Positions 35,518-43,634 of a DNA stretch of 64,000 bases are shown here, piece by piece. A program made the position numbers and the translations under genes. Position 1 is the stretch's first letter. Every line of letters begins with the position of its first letter. The DNA lies in contig NZ_CP159996.1 of the NCBI RefSeq assembly GCF_040703035.1, positions 1,646,001 to 1,710,000 of the forward strand, written 5' to 3'. Source of the stretch: Terribacillus aidingensis (GTDB taxonomy: Bacteria; Bacillota; Bacilli; Bacillales; Amphibacillaceae). Under the pieces are notes generated by a model. The model was not told the origin of the DNA. It saw nothing but the letters and a program-made list of their open reading frames with translations, and did no database searches.

Positions 35518-36867
35518 TTATCTAGCATCCGCTTTTCTGATTTCATTTTGACTTGGTTTTGTGACTAGGTAAATCACATACCCGATAAGTGCTCCAACAA
35601 TTGCTGGTATTAACCAGCCAAGACCAAGACTGTACATTGGCAGATTATCTGTTAGGAAGTTCTGTACTCCTGGTATAGGAAGTTTCGCAGCATTCAATCC
35701 TTCCATCAAGCTGACAGCGAAAGTGAAAAGCAAACTGATTAAGTAAACAGCTCTGCTTCCAGCAAAAGCATCATGCAGGAAAGTCAGGAAGATCAAGACG
35801 ATTGCCAGCGGATAAATGATAGTCAATACTGGTACGCTGAAGGTGATGATGTTAGCCAAACCAGCATTTGCAACGACTGTACTAAATAAAGAAAGCACTA
35901 TAGCGATAACTGAATAAGAAACTTTAGGAAGCAGACGGCTGAAGTAACTGCTGCAAGCAGTAACCAAACCGATACTTGTCGTCAAACAGGCGCCTAGTAC
36001 TATCAATCCAAGCAAAACATTACCAAGTCTTCCATAGTACACTTCAGAAACTCCCGCCAGCACGGCACCGCCGTTATCCAGTAATCCAATTCCAGCTACA
36101 CTGGTTGCACCAAGGTAGGAAATGGAAGTGTAGATCAAAGCAAGAAGTGCTGCTGCTATTAAGCCAGCTTTCCATGTAAATCCGAGAATTGCTTTACGAT
36201 CGGTGACTCCGATATTTTTCACGGAATTGATGACTATGATACCAAAGACGAACGCTGCCAATGTATCCATTGTCAAGTAGCCTTCCTGGAATCCTTTGAA
36301 GAAAGCGTTGCTGCTGTATGCTTCCGTTGGTTCCTGAGGACTGCCTATCGGGTTGACAAGTACAGTAATGATCAATACTGCTATGGCAATCAGCAAAGCA
36401 GGTGTCAAGTATTTACCGACTATATCGACAATCTTGGCTGGTTTCAAAGAGAAGAAACAAGTAATTCCGAAGAATAAGATCGAATATATAATCAATGGCC
36501 ATGGTCCGGGATCACCAGTTAAGAATGGCTGAATGCCAATTTCATATGATACAGTACCTGTACGCGGCAATGCAAAAAGCGGACCAATAGATAAATACAG
36601 AACGATTGTGAACACATAGCCGAATATAGGATGAACCCGGCTGGCTAAATCCTGCAAATCATTCTTACCGGAGAAACCAAAAGCCAATATCCCTAGCAGC
36701 GGCAAGCCTACACCGGTGACAATGAACCCTAGATTTGTGGTTAATACATTCGTTCCGGAACTTTGACCGAGCAAAGCAGGGAAGATTAAATTGCCTGCAC
36801 CAAAAAATAATGCAAATAACATGAACCCTGTTACGATAACATAAGAAAACGGAATAGATTTTTTCAC
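35518..36867 (-). CDS. brnQ: Branched-chain amino acid:cation symporter, LIVCS family
   Basis: 449 aa from a GTG at 36867, with GGAGG 8 nt upstream; a TTG 15 nt earlier overlaps the SD and is rejected. Twelve hydrophobic segments span the chain. The N-terminus FALFFGAGNLIFPALLGQ is the family signature. Takes up Leu, Ile and Val with Na+ or H+. Two CodY-like boxes lie upstream, consistent with repression when branched-chain amino acids are plentiful. Monocistronic. Confidence 0.95.
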   Translation of the reverse strand: MKKSIPFSYVIVTGFMLFALFFGAGNLIFPALLGQSSGTNVLTTNLGFIVTGVGLPLLGILAFGFSGKNDLQDLASRVHPIFGYVFTIVLYLSIGPLFALPRTGTVSYEIGIQPFLTGDPGPWPLIIYSILFFGITCFFSLKPAKIVDIVGKYLTPALLIAIAVLIITVLVNPIGSPQEPTEAYSSNAFFKGFQEGYLTMDTLAAFVFGIIVINSVKNIGVTDRKAILGFTWKAGLIAAALLALIYTSISYLGATSVAGIGLLDNGGAVLAGVSEVYYGRLGNVLLGLIVLGACLTTSIGLVTACSSYFSRLLPKVSYSVIAIVLSLFSTVVANAGLANIITFSVPVLTIIYPLAIVLIFLTFLHDAFAGSRAVYLISLLFTFAVSLMEGLNAAKLPIPGVQNFLTDNLPMYSLGLGWLIPAIVGALIGYVIYLVTKPSQNEIRKADAR

Positions 36868-36900
36868 AGTGTTTACCTCCAAGATGAACTACGATTTCTA

Positions 36901-36940
36901 ATTAATCAGATAATTTAAAAGAAAAAATAATTAGAATATT
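36901..36940 (-). promoter_or_regulatory. Two CodY-like boxes upstream of brnQ
   Basis: ATTAATCAGATAATT (36901-36915) and AATAATTAGAATATT (36926-36940) each match the palindromic CodY consensus AATTTTCWGAAAATT at 11 of 15 positions. A/T-rich DNA gives such hits by chance, but CodY repression of BCAA transporters is well known. Confidence 0.4.
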
Positions 36941-37066
36941 TAAACCTTGTTAGGAATTCTACCATAGTTCTTTTGTGGCAACAACTATAAATAATATTAC
37001 ATAAGATGTATATTTTCTGCTGCATTCGGCATATATAAGTAAAAAAGCCATTTGGAGGCAGTAATC

Positions 37067-37216
37067 GTGGACTTTACAGAAATGGATATATTCTACGCCG
37101 AACTAAAAAGACTTGAAGACGAGTTTAAACGATGTCCTGAACCGCAAATTCGCAGTTTAATTCATGATGATATCCTTCTGATAGAACAAGCTATTGCAAG
37201 TGCGGAGAAAGCATAA
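37067..37216 (+). CDS. Small acidic alpha-helical protein of unknown function
   Basis: 49 aa, GTG at 37067 with GGAGG 8 nt upstream; ATG 37082 is an alternative. The sequence MDFTEMDIFYAELKRLEDEF then CPEPQIRSLIHDDILLIEQA reads as two amphipathic helices around a turn with Pro. No family recognised. It has its own terminator. Confidence 0.6.
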   Translation: MDFTEMDIFYAELKRLEDEFKRCPEPQIRSLIHDDILLIEQAIASAEKA

Positions 37217-37218
37217 AG

Positions 37219-37257
37219 AAAAGGCGAAAAACACATCGGTGTTTTTCGCCTTTTTTC
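37219..37257. terminator. Bidirectional terminator between the 49-aa gene and nrnB
   Basis: Perfect 16-bp stem AAAAGGCGAAAAACAC (37219-37234) / GTGTTTTTCGCCTTTT (37239-37254) with T-run. Confidence 0.85.
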
Positions 37258-38485
37258 AGCTTTCTTGATTTCTTTGAACCGGTTGGTCCACAATCAAATC
37301 CTGTTTCTTCACACGCTCACTCAGGTATCTTACATAGCGATGATCTGTAACGAGGAAAGCGAGTTCTTCCCGTTTCAGATGCTTTTCAGCTTCCTCGAAG
37401 GAATCGAATCCGATTTCAGCAGGCTGCTGATTTTTCATAATATAAAATTTACGGTTTTGCTGTACAATGAGGAATTTGTCATTCTGCTCATTGACATACA
37501 GCGTCCCAAGATCGTTCTCGGGTACGTTGAATCTATTCTCTGTGGCATCTGGTCGCAATGTCTGCAGGTCGAAGGCATTCTTTACGAACAATTCAAATGC
37601 TTCATCAGTCAATGAAGCTCCGGAAGCTTTCTGGTGGCCGCCTCCACCGTAATTACCCGCAATAGCCGATACGTCTACATCGTCATGGATAGTCCTCAGA
37701 CTCAATCGTTTTGTCCCCATCATGATCATAACGATCAAATCAAGATGCGGGAACGTTTTACCTAAGTCGTTACCCAATTCGGAGAGATAAGATTCGGCAT
37801 GAACGACCCCGGCCAGATATGTACCTATCTTAACAGGAACAACTTGTTTTCTTTTCTTACGAATATAACGAGCTGTTTGTGCATCTTGTACTTGAAGCAG
37901 CTTCTCCTCCAAGTCGCTGAAGACGAATGTATCATTATGCTGCAGCCGTTGAATCATCTCATCAGCAAATTCTTCTATGCTTTGCAGGAAGAGCAGTGCA
38001 TTCAGCTGCTTGGCAGCTTCATTATTCCGTTTCTCCCATTCCCATGTATCATACTGGCGGACAAGCTCGACAAATTCGCTTACTGCCTTTGTTTTTTCCA
38101 GATATCCTTCTTTAACAAGAACGTCATACAGCATACTTGTCGCTGACGTAAGTGTTCCATCTTCTTCCTTTGTCGCAATCCATGCCCAATCGTGGGCATT
38201 CAAGTGCTCACTTGTTTTGTGATGGTCCACAAGTCGGGCTTTTCCGCCTGATTGGATGAAATCGCTGATAGCAGCTTCATTTTCTTCATTCACAGCCAAA
38301 TCCGTCACCCATAGTTCTTTCTCATGCTGTGTTTCATCAGCCAGGAATCTCTTTACTTCTTCGTTCAGACTGCTGATGGAATTATAGCGGATTTCAACAT
38401 CCTCACCAAAAGCAAGTGTGGCTAAAATACCGCAGCCGACACCGTCCAGGTCATTATGTGTCAATAGTTTATACAATGTCTTCAC
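37256..38485 (-). CDS. nrnB: DHH family oligoribonuclease/phosphoesterase NrnB
   Basis: 409 aa. DHH motifs: THNDLDGVGCG (N-terminus), VTDLAVNEEN and the DHH triad in RLVDHHKTSEH; the DHHA1 end has GNYGGGGHQKASGASL. The sequence closely follows B. subtilis YngD/NrnB, which degrades short RNA from the 5' or 3' end. The C-terminal ~90 residues have no clear motif. An isolated gene facing a strong terminator. Confidence 0.9.
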   Translation of the reverse strand: MKTLYKLLTHNDLDGVGCGILATLAFGEDVEIRYNSISSLNEEVKRFLADETQHEKELWVTDLAVNEENEAAISDFIQSGGKARLVDHHKTSEHLNAHDWAWIATKEEDGTLTSATSMLYDVLVKEGYLEKTKAVSEFVELVRQYDTWEWEKRNNEAAKQLNALLFLQSIEEFADEMIQRLQHNDTFVFSDLEEKLLQVQDAQTARYIRKKRKQVVPVKIGTYLAGVVHAESYLSELGNDLGKTFPHLDLIVMIMMGTKRLSLRTIHDDVDVSAIAGNYGGGGHQKASGASLTDEAFELFVKNAFDLQTLRPDATENRFNVPENDLGTLYVNEQNDKFLIVQQNRKFYIMKNQQPAEIGFDSFEEAEKHLKREELAFLVTDHRYVRYLSERVKKQDLIVDQPVQRNQES

Positions 38486-38542
38486 CTCAATTACTAGTAT
38501 AAGTATAACCCAGCGGAATTATCGGCTTCAAGCATGATTCTA

Positions 38543-40078
38543 TTACAGTTCTTGTTTGAACAGTCTGAATCGGTGAAGTAGGAGCAAATAAAAAGTGGCA
38601 GAGACAAGTAATACACTGCTGAGCAGTACGTAACCATTAGAGATATACGTGTCCAGTGTCATATAAAGGAAGATCGCACATGATGCCATACAAACGATGG
38701 CAATAAGCAGCTTATAAAACCTGGCAAAACTAAAAGGAAAGCGCACAGCCTGGTAAAGACTCGCAAAGTGGAGTATTGTCCCGAGCACCTCTCCTAAGTT
38801 AAGCCCGAGTATGACTCCATTCACACCCATGCTTGGCTGAGAAGCAACGAAGTAGATCATCAGCAAGCTGGCAAGCGCCGCAATTAAATTATTGTAAAGC
38901 ACGACACTGCTTTTCCCTATACCAATAAGAACTGCCTGCAGCGGAATCTGCAAATAACTGAGCATGAAACAGAAGATCATCTTCTGAATAAGCAGTCCAG
39001 CTTCTTCAGAGTGATAAAACAAACCTGTCAATTCGGTCGCGAAAAAGTAAAGAAACAGCGCCCACGGGATACAAATCATCATTGTAACGTTTATCACTTG
39101 GTTGATGTTACTGTACATCTGATGAAATTGACGACGTGCATATAAGTCGCTGATAGAAGGGAGCAGATTGGTCGATAAGGAATGAGTGATGAACGTCGGT
39201 ACGAATACTAGCGGCATGACATAGCCCATTAAGAGCCCATACGTTTCGGTAGCTGTTTCTGCTGTAAGCCCTGCTGTCAGAAAGCTATGGGTAATAATTA
39301 TTGGTAATAGAACCCCAGCAAAGCTATTGACCAAATGACTGCCGGTATTGGGCAATGCGACACGAATCAAATCTCTTGTATGCTGTTTACCGTCACGGAC
39401 GAGATCCCGGATAATATGAAAGAAACGCCATTTGAATTCCTTTTGCCTGTTGAACGCTATGATCAATACACCTAAAGAGATTGCTTCGCCAATGACCATG
39501 CTGATCACAGCACCTGCAGCAGCAACACCTAAACCGTAAGGGAGCAAGTATTGAACGAGCATATACGTAACTACAAGCTGTACACTCTGCTCCAGGATAG
39601 ATGCGAAAGCTCCAGGTGACATATACTGTTTGCCATGAAAATAACCTTTCAAGATAGAAGAAATCGCGACAATCGGTATAATTGGGATGATAGCTGTGAA
39701 TGTGTATATGGCACGTTCATCTGCAAATAAAAGTCCTGGAATATAATGGACCAGTCCAAGCAGCAGCAAGGATGTGATAACTCCCAATGTCCCCGTTATC
39801 AGAAAGGAAAGGGAAAGGACGTGCCGCAGTCTTGTCCGATTATTCGTCGCATTATTCTCTGCCACCAGGTTGGCAACCGCTACTTCCAGTCCGAAGCCTG
39901 TAATTGCAATCAGCAGACCGGTTATCGGCATAGCCATCATCGCCAGTCCGATTCCTTCTGGTCCCAAAAGCCGTGACAAAACGATTCCGTTTATGAATCC
40001 GATCAGCTTACTGTAGCAAGCAGCAACCGCAAGGATGATCGTACCTTTCAATAATGATTGTTTACCCACATTGGTCAC
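38543..40078 (-). CDS. SpoVB/MurJ-like polysaccharide flippase (MOP superfamily)
   Basis: 511 aa with about 14 transmembrane helices. QSLLKGTIILAVAACYSKLIGFINGIVLSRLLGPEGIGL at the start, then PIVAISSILKGYFHGKQYMSP and LVFVPTFITHSLSTNLLPSISD are close to SpoVB of B. subtilis (spore cortex precursor export). Bacillaceae often carry several paralogs, so the precise role (cortex versus other lipid-linked glycan) is open. Monocistronic. Confidence 0.88.
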   Translation of the reverse strand: MTNVGKQSLLKGTIILAVAACYSKLIGFINGIVLSRLLGPEGIGLAMMAMPITGLLIAITGFGLEVAVANLVAENNATNNRTRLRHVLSLSFLITGTLGVITSLLLLGLVHYIPGLLFADERAIYTFTAIIPIIPIVAISSILKGYFHGKQYMSPGAFASILEQSVQLVVTYMLVQYLLPYGLGVAAAGAVISMVIGEAISLGVLIIAFNRQKEFKWRFFHIIRDLVRDGKQHTRDLIRVALPNTGSHLVNSFAGVLLPIIITHSFLTAGLTAETATETYGLLMGYVMPLVFVPTFITHSLSTNLLPSISDLYARRQFHQMYSNINQVINVTMMICIPWALFLYFFATELTGLFYHSEEAGLLIQKMIFCFMLSYLQIPLQAVLIGIGKSSVVLYNNLIAALASLLMIYFVASQPSMGVNGVILGLNLGEVLGTILHFASLYQAVRFPFSFARFYKLLIAIVCMASCAIFLYMTLDTYISNGYVLLSSVLLVSATFYLLLLHRFRLFKQEL

Positions 40079-40497
40079 CTCAACTTGTCCATAGTTTAGA
40101 TGTATGTGAGTAAGATGCTGTTTATGAATAGAGGAGTAAGCTACAGTTCCAATTAAGTAAGCTATATAAAGGTAAGTACCTATTAATCGATCTTATGTTT
40201 AATTTAGAGCTAAACAATCTTGGCCAATTCCGGGCTAGGTTCAGATAAGCTCTTTTTTATTGCTTTTAACGCATGAGAGCCAGCACCTAAAAGTTGTTAG
40301 CCGAACTGACCAGCGGAGCTTGTTACTTATCGGATGTCTCTTGATAAAGAAACTGACAAGTGATAGGTATGATTTCGTATTGATTCTTCTGCATCCTTAC
40401 TCAGATAGGCCTGTTTTTCATAAAGGTTTTGACAGCTAAGGGCTACACAATTAACATAATAATCAGAATTATTAATTATATTTAAGGAGGCGAAAAA
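40079..40497. other. 419-bp divergent intergenic region without a gene
   Basis: Promoter side of both the SpoVB-like gene (left) and the DUF5058 operon (right). A 12-bp palindrome TTTAGAGCTAAA (40203-40214) and an AGCTCTTTTTT run (40245-40255) are visible. No coding potential on either strand and no riboswitch class recognised. Confidence 0.5.
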
Positions 40498-41202
40498 TTG
40501 CAGATATCTGAGATCATGAACAGCGGTATTCTGTGGGTGTTCTGTCTGCTTGTCGTATCTATCGTTATTTTTCAAGGAGTCGTATTCATGCGATCTGCGT
40601 TTCAGGTGAAAGCCAGTGTTGGTATGACAGATCGAGAGGCCCGGAGTGCAATGAAGACAGGTGCTATTGCGGCAATTGGTCCTGCCTTAGGCAATATTAT
40701 CATTGCCGTGTCACTGATGACGTTGATCGGGAATCCGCTTACGATGATGCGCAGTGCAATTATCGGATCCTCCGCTACCGAATCACTCGGTGCCCAAATG
40801 GCTTCGACAGCTTATGGCACAGAGCTAGGATCGGCAAACTTCGGTCCTGAGGCGTTCACAACCATCGCTTGGACATTGTGCATTGGCGGTACAGGGTGGT
40901 TAATCGTCACGTTTTTCTTTACGAAGTCGTTAGGCTCTTTCCAAAAGAAGATTACAGCACGTAAAAATGGTACGAAGAAGATGGTTATTATCTCAACCGC
41001 AGCCATGCTGGGCGCGTTCGGTTACTTCGCTGCAAATGAGGCAGTGAAGAGCAGCGGGCATACCTTGATCATCCTGACAAGCATTCTGATAACAATCGGC
41101 ACCTTATTGCTAGCTAATAAGTTTCATCTGAACTGGCTGAAAGAATGGGCATTAGGCTTTGCTATCATCGGCGGACTGACCGTCGGCTACTTTATAGGTT
41201 AA
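40498..41202 (+). CDS. DUF5058 family membrane protein
   Basis: 234 aa, TTG start behind AAGGAGG. Six to seven predicted transmembrane helices. Conserved-looking small-residue motifs in the middle: GAIAAIGPALGNIIIAVSL and IIGSSATESLGAQMAS. I place it in DUF5058 from overall layout. Next gene is also a membrane protein 19 nt downstream, and the third is an M20 amidohydrolase, so the two membrane proteins may form a two-part permease for the hydrolase substrate (inference). Confidence 0.75.
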   Translation: MQISEIMNSGILWVFCLLVVSIVIFQGVVFMRSAFQVKASVGMTDREARSAMKTGAIAAIGPALGNIIIAVSLMTLIGNPLTMMRSAIIGSSATESLGAQMASTAYGTELGSANFGPEAFTTIAWTLCIGGTGWLIVTFFFTKSLGSFQKKITARKNGTKKMVIISTAAMLGAFGYFAANEAVKSSGHTLIILTSILITIGTLLLANKFHLNWLKEWALGFAIIGGLTVGYFIG

Positions 41203-41221
41203 GAAAGGGAGGGAAAGGAAA

Positions 41222-41956
41222 ATGGCTAAAACAGCAGAACAGGTCATAGTACAGGAACAGCTGATGGAAACACAGCAGCAATCATTTGATGCTTTTCATG
41301 TAAATGCCCATTTCTGGGGCAGGCTCACGATTGGCTGTGTGATCGTATTATCGGCAGCATTGCCGCTTTACCTATCTTTCGTCGAGGGCTATCATCCTGG
41401 ATGGCAGGCCATATTCGCAGCCTTTCTCGCATATATCGCCTTAGTTGGATTTGCCTGGGTAGTGGAGCCGGTCAGTTACTACGCAACACTCGGGGTCTCT
41501 GGTACGTACCTTAGTTTCCTGACAGGTAACATCGCTAACATGTGTCTTCCGTCTGCGGCTGCAGCTCAGCAAGTGATTGGCGCGGAACCAGGTACGAGAA
41601 AAGGAGAGGTAGCAGCAACTCTTGCTATAGCGGCAGCCAGCTTTATGAATATTGCCGTGCTTATTCCCGTCATTTTAGGAGGATCGTATATCCTATCCGT
41701 CATCCCGGAATCCGTTCAGGCTGCGTTCGCCTATATCATTCCTGCTATCTTTGGAGGCATGATTGCTCAATTGGCTATGAGAAAACCGCTTTTCGGTGTG
41801 ATCGGCATCGTTTTCGGGATCCTGATGACACAGCTCCCCATCCCTATCTTCTTTAAAGGCTTAGTCTGTATGTTCCTGACAGTCATTATCTGTGTACTTT
41901 TGGAAAACAAGCAAGCATCTAAATCTAATAATAAAGGAGAGATGGTTCATGAGTAA
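41222..41956 (+). CDS. Integral membrane protein, putative partner of the DUF5058 protein
   Basis: 244 aa, about six transmembrane helices after a 30-residue, Q/E-rich cytoplasmic N-terminus (MAKTAEQVIVQEQLMETQQQ). Small-residue repeat GNIANMCLPSAAAAQ in the middle. I recognise no named family. Its 3' end overlaps the M20 gene start by 8 nt, showing one operon. Likely one half of a transporter with the preceding protein. Confidence 0.7.
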   Translation: MAKTAEQVIVQEQLMETQQQSFDAFHVNAHFWGRLTIGCVIVLSAALPLYLSFVEGYHPGWQAIFAAFLAYIALVGFAWVVEPVSYYATLGVSGTYLSFLTGNIANMCLPSAAAAQQVIGAEPGTRKGEVAATLAIAAASFMNIAVLIPVILGGSYILSVIPESVQAAFAYIIPAIFGGMIAQLAMRKPLFGVIGIVFGILMTQLPIPIFFKGLVCMFLTVIICVLLENKQASKSNNKGEMVHE

Positions 41957-43367
41957 AAAAGAGCTGGTTCGTAATCTGGAGGAGTTAGAGCACGTCACAG
42001 GAAGTTTAGCACTTGATATATGGCAGCATCCTCAAATCGCTTATGAAGAGACTTATGCGAGTGCAGCACAGAAGGGTGTGCTGGCAGATGCCGGTTTCCT
42101 CATTACAGATAACATCGGCGGTTTGCAAACTGCTTTTTATGCGGAATACGGGAGCGGGCATCCTATCATCGGCATATTAGGTGAATTTGACGCTTTGCCA
42201 GGTCTGTCCCAATCAAGCAAGCCCTATAAGGATCCTGTCAGTGAAAACGGACCAGGTCACGCGTGCGGCCATCATTTACTCGGAACAGCTGGTGTAGAGG
42301 CCGTGCTTGGGCTGAAGCAGCTTATCGATGAAGGAAAGGTGAACGGTACAATCCGCTATTATGGCTGTCCAGCTGAAGAGGTGCTCTCTGGCAAGACATT
42401 CATGGCAAGAGAAGGTGTATTCAACGACCTGGATTGCTGTCTCACCTGGCATCCAGGAACGAGTAACGTCGTCCACAATTATAGTACCCAAGCAATGATC
42501 TCCATCAAATTCCGTTTCCATGGTATACCGGCTCACGCAGCAGGCGCACCGCATGCCGGACGAAGTGCGCTTGATGCCGTGGAAATCATGAATATCGGGG
42601 CCAATTACCTTCGTGAGCATCTAGTGGATGGCACACGTATCCATTATGCTATCACCAACGGTGGCCAAGCGCCGAATATCGTTCCGGATGAAGCCGAAGT
42701 ATGGTATTACCTTCGAGGTGAGAACCGGGATCAAGTAGAAGATATGCTGATGCGAATGTATGATATAGCAAAAGGAGCAGCATTGATTACTGGCACCTCA
42801 ACTTCGCATGAACTTTTAGCGAATTGTTATCATATGCTGACAAATGATACATTGGATACGCTGAATTATCGCAATATGGAGGATTATCCGATGGAAAGCT
42901 TCACTTCGGATGAAGTTGCTTATGCTGCTATTCTGCGTAAGTCAATGGATCCAAAACTCATTGAGGAATCCCGTCGCCTGTTAGGCCTAGATTCTAATGA
43001 CATACTGCCGACCAAGAATTTTTATAACATGACGATGAAAGATACGACGATGCCCGGCTCGACAGATGTCGCCGATGTAAGCTGGATAACACCACTTGCC
43101 AGCATCGGTACGACTTGCGGGCCGATTGGCACCCAAGTACACGCTTGGCAAGCTACAGCAGTATTCGGAACGAGCATCGGCCTGAAGGGCATGCATTATG
43201 CTGCAAGAATCATGGCTTTGACCGCATATGATCTTCTGACGGAACCGGCACTTGTTGAGCAGGCAAAAGCAGAATTCGCAGAAGCCACTGTCGACAAGCC
43301 TTATCAAGCTGGTCTAGATGGGACTGTATTAGCCCCGGGAACAGAACGTAAAGAGCAATTAATCTAA
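41949..43367 (+). CDS. M20D amidohydrolase, AbgB-like (p-aminobenzoyl-glutamate hydrolase type)
   Basis: 472 aa from ATG 41949 (AAAGGAGAG upstream, start inside the previous gene). M20 metal site: IIGILGEFDALPGL, ENGPGHACGHHLLGTAG, then PAEEVLSGKTFMAREG and TWHPG. The dimerisation lobe has HAAGAPHAGRSALDAVEIM. Closest to AbgB-type hydrolases of N-acyl or p-aminobenzoyl amino acids; the substrate is not set by sequence. Third gene of the 40498-43367 operon. Confidence 0.9.
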   Translation: MSKKELVRNLEELEHVTGSLALDIWQHPQIAYEETYASAAQKGVLADAGFLITDNIGGLQTAFYAEYGSGHPIIGILGEFDALPGLSQSSKPYKDPVSENGPGHACGHHLLGTAGVEAVLGLKQLIDEGKVNGTIRYYGCPAEEVLSGKTFMAREGVFNDLDCCLTWHPGTSNVVHNYSTQAMISIKFRFHGIPAHAAGAPHAGRSALDAVEIMNIGANYLREHLVDGTRIHYAITNGGQAPNIVPDEAEVWYYLRGENRDQVEDMLMRMYDIAKGAALITGTSTSHELLANCYHMLTNDTLDTLNYRNMEDYPMESFTSDEVAYAAILRKSMDPKLIEESRRLLGLDSNDILPTKNFYNMTMKDTTMPGSTDVADVSWITPLASIGTTCGPIGTQVHAWQATAVFGTSIGLKGMHYAARIMALTAYDLLTEPALVEQAKAEFAEATVDKPYQAGLDGTVLAPGTERKEQLI

Positions 43368-43373
43368 TTGTAA

Positions 43374-43401
43374 TTGACTTCCATTTCACTTTTGATATAC
43401 T
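43374..43401 (+). promoter_or_regulatory. Sigma-A promoter of the ABC-F gene
   Basis: TTGACT (43374-43379), 16-bp spacer, TATACT (43396-43401). Only 6 nt after the amidohydrolase stop; predicts a start near 43408 and a leader of about 227 nt. Confidence 0.65.
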
Positions 43402-43429
43402 GTAACCAACAAACACGAGAGGATGATGG

Positions 43430-43444
43430 GTGGCCGATGATTGA
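43430..43444 (+). CDS. Candidate leader peptide (uORF) MADD
   Basis: GTG-GCC-GAT-GAT-TGA with GAGAGG (43417-43422) 7 nt upstream, in the 5' part of the leader. Drug-stalled ribosomes here could favour anti-termination. Overlapping mini-frames (ATG 43423, MMGGR) are possible too. Confidence 0.3.
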   Translation: MADD

Positions 43445-43571
43445 TTAATCTTGTTTTTAACGAATTGAAAAGTCATTTTCAACGCGTATAAAATAGGATT
43501 AGTCTGCCCATTTTCAAACTGAACGGAAACGTATACCTCTCCAAGGACGTATGTGTATTTCTGGTACGGCT

Positions 43572-43604
43572 AATCCTTCCAATTTATTTTGGGAGGATTT
43601 TTTT
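43572..43604 (+). terminator. Attenuation terminator in the ABC-F leader
   Basis: AATCCTTCC / GGGAGGATT, 9 bp with one G-U pair, loop of 10, then TTTTTTT. Upstream of the start codon, so it must be overcome for expression. Confidence 0.8.
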
Positions 43605-43634
43605 CTGTCCTCCTATGTTAAGGAGCGATTACTT

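Larger units (their letters stand above)
43408..43634 (+). promoter_or_regulatory. Attenuator leader of the VmlR-like gene
   Basis: Three exclusive pairings are visible. (1) Terminator hairpin 43572-43580 / 43591-43599 plus T-run. (2) Anti-terminator: AGGATTAG 43495-43502 pairs perfectly with CTAATCCT 43570-43577, which opens the terminator. (3) CTCCT 43610-43614 pairs with AGGAG 43621-43625 and hides the Shine-Dalgarno, but GGAGGA 43592-43597, freed by (2), can compete for TCCTCC 43608-43613. This matches the logic of antibiotic-induced ABC-F leaders such as B. subtilis vmlR. Confidence 0.7.
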
